The position numbers and the translations under genes are program-made. From NCBI GenBank assembly GCA_022708585.1, contig JAKIYJ010000032.1:1-10838 (forward strand): DNA of 10,838 nucleotides. The letters run 5' to 3'. Shown piece after piece: positions 6,425-10,838 of the stretch. Numbering within the stretch: position 1 is the first letter of the stretch; each line of letters opens with the position of its first letter. A model generated the notes under the pieces. The model searched no databases, had not been told where the DNA came from, and saw nothing but the letters and a program-made list of their open reading frames with translations. Source of the stretch: Bacteroidota bacterium (GTDB taxonomy: Bacteria; Bacteroidota; Bacteroidia; Bacteroidales; JAKIYJ01).

Positions 6425-8777
6425 ACAATTTTTAAACATTTTTTTGGTTTTGTTTATTTTTTCTCTTTCTGCCCAACAGATTGATGAAATATCTTTTGAA
6501 AATTTTTCTGATACAAATGATATAAAAAAAATGCTTTGCCTTTCTCGCAATATTTCGATAGAAAAGCCTTATAAATCGATAGAAATTGGGAAAAATGCAC
6601 TTAAATTAAGTAAACAATTGAATTATTTACCTGGACAGGCGGAATCTTATTCTATACTTGCCGATTGTTTTAATATACTTGATGATTACAAAATGGCACT
6701 TTTTTATAATAATGAAGCATTAAAAATATATGAAAAACTTAATGATAAACAGAAAATTGCAAGTTTATACCAAAAAGCCGGCAGCATATTATCTTCCAGT
6801 GGATTACTTGATGAAGCAAAAGTAGAATTTGGTAAAGCATTAGATGTATTTTATAGTATTAATGATATCTCCAATATTGCAAAGATTACAGGCAATATTA
6901 AAATGATATGGAAACTAAAACAGGTAGGAATAAATAAAAGTATAAAATATTATTTGAATAATTTATTATGCCTGTCGCCTGAATATGATACTACTTATTA
7001 TAAACTTTATGGATATGCTGGCACAATTCTTTACCACCTTGGTAATGTAGACAAAGCTGTGTTGTTATATGCAAAAGGTATTGAAAATGCTCAAAAATAC
7101 AATGTAACTAAAATTATTCCCGAGTATTTACTTCGTTTGGGAATTATTTATAAAGAAAAACAAAATTATGACAAAGCAGCATATTTTCTGGTAAAAGCAT
7201 TAAATTATTATAAAAAAAATGAAGACAGTACAGGTATTGTGATATCGGACTATAACCTTGGAAAAATCTATGAATTAAATGGTGATTACCATAGAGCTCA
7301 AAATTATTATTTAAGAGGGTCAAACATTGCTGAAAATAATAATATCAATAAGACGGCAGCGGAACTTCTTTTATCAATTGGGGACATAAATATTAAAACA
7401 GGTAATATCAAAAAAGCTGAAGAATATTATTTACGTGGTAAAAATATAGCTGATAAAATTGATAATAAAGATATTTTGGCACTTGCTCTTATGAAATTGG
7501 GAGATGTTAAACAATTGCAAAATCAAAACGAAATAGCTGAAAAATACTATATCTTATGTATGCACGAGGCTGATTTTGCAAAAAATATTTATATATCAAA
7601 AGATATTCGCAAAAAATTATCTTCACTTGCTGCCAATTCAGGAAATTATAAAAAAGCTTACGAGTACCAAAAAGAATATTATAAAATGAAAGACTCCATT
7701 GCTTCTATTGAAAGTAATAAATTATTTTCAAATTTAGAAACCCGATATATTATAGAATCTAAAGAAAATCAAATTAATATTTTGAAAAAAGATAATGAAA
7801 TTAATACTCTGACTATTAAAACTCAAAGAACTATTAGATTTTTTCTTATAGCCGTTATTATTCTTTTTGCCGCATTACTGGTTCTCCTGGTCAACAGATT
7901 GATGTTTATAAGAAAGGTTAATTTTCTTTTAACACAGCAAAAAAATGAGATAATCAGTAAAAATGCAGAATTAACAAAACTTAACTCTGAACTTGAATCG
8001 CAAAAAAAGAGAGTAGAACTTCTTAATCAAGATCTTTTAGAAAGTAATATTAAATTGAAAAAATCAGAAGAAAACCTCATAGAAAGCAATAAGGCAAAAG
8101 ATAAATTTTTTTCTATTATATCTCACGATTTACGCAGCCCATTTGCTACTATTATCAGTTTTGCCAATTTACTTAGCAAAGATTTAGATAAGTTTTCCAG
8201 AGAAGAACTATCTGAAATGGTTGAAGAATTTTCAAGAAGTGTAGAACAAATTAATAATTTGCTTGAAAACCTGTTGCAATGGTCAAGGTCCCAAACCGGA
8301 AAAATTAAAAATAACGCTGAGATATTGAAATTTAATGATATTGTTGATGATACTTTAAGTTTATTTACTTCTTTGTTAAAAGAAAAAAATCTTACTGTAA
8401 ATAAAGATATAGATAAAGACTTAGTTGTGTGGGCTGATAGAAATATGACTTACACAATACTTCGTAATTTGATTTCTAATGCAATAAAATATTCCTATCC
8501 GGGCCAACAAATTTCGATAATTACTAAAAAACAAGGAGATTTTGTTGAAATACAGGTTGTGGATCAGGGCATTGGCATTTCGGAAGAAAATCAGAAAAAA
8601 TTATTTCATCTGGAAAGTACACAATCAACATTCGGAACTAATTATGAAAAAGGAAGTGGCTTGGGACTGGTATTATGTAAGGAATTTGTTGAAAAACTTG
8701 GAGGAGATATCAGAGTTGTCAGCAAGGAAAATCATGGCAGTACTTTTATCTTTACTTTGCCTGCTGCTATTATGTAA
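6420..8777 (+). CDS. TPR-containing sensor histidine kinase
   Basis: A membrane-bound two-component sensor kinase of the TPR type common in Bacteroidota. Residues 1-18 form a signal peptide (cut likely after SLSA). About 70-425 is a periplasmic array of TPR-like helical pairs, with clear consensus units around 248-263, 288-303 and 328-343 (two successive repeats share YYLRG..NIA). A single membrane helix (about 472-492) leads to a coiled coil (about 500-560). HisKA has the H-box FFSIISHDLRSPF with phospho-acceptor His569. The ATPase domain has the N-box LRNLISNAIKYS (Asn687), G1 DQGIGI (715-720) and G2 GSGLGL (745-750), so it should be active. There is no receiver, HAMP or DNA-binding domain, and no response regulator gene in the window, making it an orphan. 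The stimulus is unknown. It is divergent from the phosphate genes and may share regulatory DNA with them, but coupling is only inferred. Confidence 0.93.
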   Translation: MKQFLNIFLVLFIFSLSAQQIDEISFENFSDTNDIKKMLCLSRNISIEKPYKSIEIGKNALKLSKQLNYLPGQAESYSILADCFNILDDYKMALFYNNEALKIYEKLNDKQKIASLYQKAGSILSSSGLLDEAKVEFGKALDVFYSINDISNIAKITGNIKMIWKLKQVGINKSIKYYLNNLLCLSPEYDTTYYKLYGYAGTILYHLGNVDKAVLLYAKGIENAQKYNVTKIIPEYLLRLGIIYKEKQNYDKAAYFLVKALNYYKKNEDSTGIVISDYNLGKIYELNGDYHRAQNYYLRGSNIAENNNINKTAAELLLSIGDINIKTGNIKKAEEYYLRGKNIADKIDNKDILALALMKLGDVKQLQNQNEIAEKYYILCMHEADFAKNIYISKDIRKKLSSLAANSGNYKKAYEYQKEYYKMKDSIASIESNKLFSNLETRYIIESKENQINILKKDNEINTLTIKTQRTIRFFLIAVIILFAALLVLLVNRLMFIRKVNFLLTQQKNEIISKNAELTKLNSELESQKKRVELLNQDLLESNIKLKKSEENLIESNKAKDKFFSIISHDLRSPFATIISFANLLSKDLDKFSREELSEMVEEFSRSVEQINNLLENLLQWSRSQTGKIKNNAEILKFNDIVDDTLSLFTSLLKEKNLTVNKDIDKDLVVWADRNMTYTILRNLISNAIKYSYPGQQISIITKKQGDFVEIQVVDQGIGISEENQKKLFHLESTQSTFGTNYEKGSGLGLVLCKEFVEKLGGDIRVVSKENHGSTFIFTLPAAIM

Positions 8778-8834
8778 TAATAGAAATTATTTTAAAGAAA
8801 AATCATTTCCAAAGCGGATTTAAAAGCACATCTT

Positions 8835-8862
8835 GGCAATATTTTATAATTTAAAATTTGCC
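8835..8862. terminator. Putative bidirectional terminator hairpin
   Basis: GGCAA (8835-8839) plus ATTTTA (8841-8846) pair perfectly with TAAAATTTGCC (8852-8862), giving an 11-bp stem with one bulged T (8840) and a 5-nt loop. It lies between the convergent kinase and lamin-tail genes and overlaps the stop and last codons (GGKF) of the latter. Neither side has an immediate T-tract, so intrinsic termination is uncertain; 3'-end stabilisation is an alternative. Confidence 0.45.
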
Positions 8863-10838
8863 TCCTAACACAGCAGTATTTTTATATTTTTTAATCTTGC
8901 CTTGCAAATCTTTTACTTCTGAATAAATAATATATATTCCTATACCTGCTTTTTCATTATTTTCATTAATACCATTCCACAAAAATGTACCTTCTGTTCC
9001 TGTTACTTCTTTTTTAACAAGTTTTTTTACCAGACGTCCTTTTGAATCATATATTGTAATTTCTACATGGTATCCTGGCTCATCGAATTTATACAAAATT
9101 CCCAAAACATCATTATATCCATCATTATCAGGTGAAAAAATTTCAGGTGTAATAGTAAAAGGTGAATCTTCAAAAGTAAATTCAGCATATTGAGAATTTT
9201 TATATGCAGGTGTACCATAACCTGCATTATGTGATGCGGAATGCCAATTTGAAGGATCTTCTGTTGCACGGTCAAAACTGATACGTTCAAGCGATATCCC
9301 CTTGATTGAAATCAATGTTGGTAGATGCATACTGCGTCTGTATGTTAATTTATCCATTAATTGTAAATTCTTATTGCCAATAGTTACAGTTCCATCATTG
9401 TTATTATAGGATGGCATTGATGACATCTTAATAAATCCCTTGGGATTTGATGTATAATATGATTGTTTAACAGCATCAGGGTTTGTTGAGAGACAATAAT
9501 ATTCAGCAGGAAAAATGAGATGATTTTCTTCGGAAATATTTTTAGGATTACTTATTACCTGTGCTATAGAGTCCCATGTTCCAAGAATCAAAGTGCCAAG
9601 ATTGATAATTTTATTAGATTTATTGTAAATTTCTACATAATTACTGCATCCATCAGGTGGATAGGAAAGAATTTCATTAATAATTATATCACCTGGCTCT
9701 GCATCTTCTGGTAATGCAAAATTAGCGCTGCTGTTGGTTATTATCATATTACCAGCACAATCAAAAACGGAATCAATAACGACTAATTGATATATATTAG
9801 CAGGAAGTATTTTAGGATGTGAAGCAGGCATATAAAAGGTAGCCGATGAATACGCAGGAAAATCAGGTGAAATAGCAGAAGGATTGCCTAAATCATTACC
9901 ATTTAACATAACTTTAAATTTTGAAATATTATTAAATGAAGAATAAATCAGTGGTTCGTTAAAATACACATAAAATCTGTCAGATGTTAAAGCGTTAACT
10001 CCAATGTGTGCAATTTCCGGTGCTGAGTTATCAGCATTTGCAGCATTAACGCTGTTTAATTTTCCTGGTGTACCGCCTTCGGCTGCAACTGATTCTTTCC
10101 AGTTACTTTGACCACCACAAGGGTTATAAGGATTAATCTGTTCAAGGGACCAGCCTCCATTTTTTTTATTTGATGTAGAAAACCATGAATCAGAATAAGT
10201 TACAGTATGTATCAAATTACCATTAGCATCGGCAAGAATAAGAGTAGTACCTGAATTGGTAAGAGAAGAGGTACAGGAACTCGCAAAGAGAGGGGCAGTT
10301 AAACCATAAGTATTCATCATATTTTCACAGGAGATAATTAAATAAGAATGAGGTTGCATTGTTACAGCAGAAAAGGTTTTTGTTGTTGGTCCACTTCCAT
10401 AAGAAAATTTCCATGATGTTAAATCAATAGGAAAATCGGTTTTATTATACAATTCAACATATTCTGCTTTCGGTAAGCCAACAGGTGGATCTGGATCAGC
10501 CATTATTTCATTTATAACAATATCATAAGTTTGTACTTTATGAAATGCAAAGGTGAAAGTATCGGTAATCATAATATTTCCCGATAAATCTTTAATGTTT
10601 TTAATAACAAGATTATAAACTTTATCGTCAGATAAAGGGTAATTATAGACAATTTTGTATGTATTGTTTGTACCGGAAACAGCAACCACACTGTCTGGTG
10701 TACAGGGAATAGAAAATAGAGAGGGTAATTCGAGAATACAGTAATTATTAATATCTGTTGCATCAGTAATATTTACACCTTCATTAAATTTAACAAAAAT
10801 GAAAGGTTTTGATACACTTATACTTGCTGTTGGCGCTA
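8851..10838 (-). CDS. Lamin-tail / Ig-like surface protein, C-terminal part (5' end outside window)
   Basis: The frame stays open through the window edge, so at least 661 residues are seen and the start is missing. The GTG at 10687-10689 lies inside the first visible domain and is not a start. Domains in reading order: an SbsA-type Ig-like (Big_5) domain from the edge (FVKFNEGVNITDA) to about 10540; a lamin-tail domain at about 10530-10050 (DIVINEIMADPD, EYVELYNKT, SNWKESV..GTPGKLNS); a second Big_5 (about 10025-9715, FYVYFNEPL); a second lamin-tail-like domain (about 9690-9195, DIIINEILSYPP, NYVEIYNKS, SNWHSAS); and a C-terminal FlgD-type Ig-like domain (about 9180-8854, FSPDNDGYNDVL and FLWNGINENNEKAGIGIYI). 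It is presumably secreted or cell-surface, possibly through type IX secretion, with the last domain as sorting or anchoring module; that is inference. No enzymatic domain is visible in this part. Confidence 0.85.
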   Translation of the reverse strand, partial: APTASISVSKPFIFVKFNEGVNITDATDINNYCILELPSLFSIPCTPDSVVAVSGTNNTYKIVYNYPLSDDKVYNLVIKNIKDLSGNIMITDTFTFAFHKVQTYDIVINEIMADPDPPVGLPKAEYVELYNKTDFPIDLTSWKFSYGSGPTTKTFSAVTMQPHSYLIISCENMMNTYGLTAPLFASSCTSSLTNSGTTLILADANGNLIHTVTYSDSWFSTSNKKNGGWSLEQINPYNPCGGQSNWKESVAAEGGTPGKLNSVNAANADNSAPEIAHIGVNALTSDRFYVYFNEPLIYSSFNNISKFKVMLNGNDLGNPSAISPDFPAYSSATFYMPASHPKILPANIYQLVVIDSVFDCAGNMIITNSSANFALPEDAEPGDIIINEILSYPPDGCSNYVEIYNKSNKIINLGTLILGTWDSIAQVISNPKNISEENHLIFPAEYYCLSTNPDAVKQSYYTSNPKGFIKMSSMPSYNNNDGTVTIGNKNLQLMDKLTYRRSMHLPTLISIKGISLERISFDRATEDPSNWHSASHNAGYGTPAYKNSQYAEFTFEDSPFTITPEIFSPDNDGYNDVLGILYKFDEPGYHVEITIYDSKGRLVKKLVKKEVTGTEGTFLWNGINENNEKAGIGIYIIYSEVKDLQGKIKKYKNTAVLGGKF

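Noticed and set aside
8542..8823. Plus-strand frame overlapping the kinase C-terminus
   Set aside because: It is a frame-shifted reading of the ATPase domain, whose correct frame has intact G1 and G2 boxes.
10687..10689. GTG as the start of the lamin-tail protein
   Set aside because: The frame continues upstream without a stop to the window edge and the upstream residues (FVKFNEGVNITDA) complete the same Ig-like domain.
10569..10763. Short minus-strand frame near the right edge
   Set aside because: It is a different frame of the lamin-tail gene, whose own frame is open through the window edge and continues Ig-like sequence.
1..10838. Defence, toxin-antitoxin, prophage or biosynthetic cluster
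   Set aside because: No nuclease, restriction, toxin, integrase, transposase or specialised-metabolism domain could be recognised on either strand.

Overview
The window reads as chromosomal DNA of a member of the Bacteroidota, probably an uncultured or environmental Bacteroidales/Marinilabiliales-like lineage. Four points support this: a very A+T-rich composition; gene families characteristic of the phylum (a GWxTD-domain lipoprotein, a periplasmic-TPR sensor histidine kinase, and a lamin-tail/Ig-like surface protein with a FlgD-like C-terminal domain); a lack of clear Shine-Dalgarno sequences; and matches to the Bacteroidota -7 promoter motif TAnnTTTG. The genus cannot be told from the sequence alone.

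Layout. Positions 1-271 are non-coding and hold a REP-like set of hairpins, a 26-bp tandem repeat (3.6 copies) and a 12-bp palindrome. Three plus-strand genes follow at close spacing and look like one transcription unit: a GWxTD-domain lipoprotein (272-1612), the 23S rRNA Gm2251 2'-O-methyltransferase RlmB (1649-2383), and a GT39/PMT-type membrane glycosyltransferase with an extra C-terminal beta-rich domain (2443-4362). The third gene abuts, stop to stop with no spacer, a minus-strand phosphate uptake pair transcribed as DUF47/PhoU-like accessory protein (6120-5473) then PiT phosphate permease (5352-4363). The 120-bp gap inside that pair contains three repeat arms that can form two mutually exclusive hairpins.

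A 299-bp A+T-rich divergent region (6121-6419) separates the phosphate genes from a plus-strand orphan hybrid-free sensor histidine kinase (6420-8777), which has a signal peptide, periplasmic TPRs, one membrane span, a coiled coil and HisKA-HATPase domains. The kinase converges on the C-terminal part of a large secreted protein (minus strand, 8851 to beyond the window edge) built of alternating SbsA-type Ig-like and lamin-tail domains and ending in a FlgD-type Ig-like domain. A bulged 11-bp hairpin sits over that protein's stop codon and may end both transcripts.

The genes are mostly recognisable and I do not see a coherent new defence, mobile or biosynthetic system. The most worthwhile oddities are the alternative hairpins in the DUF47-pit gap, the repeat-rich leader at the left end, the duplicated start region ahead of the kinase, and the C-terminal extension on the glycosyltransferase.
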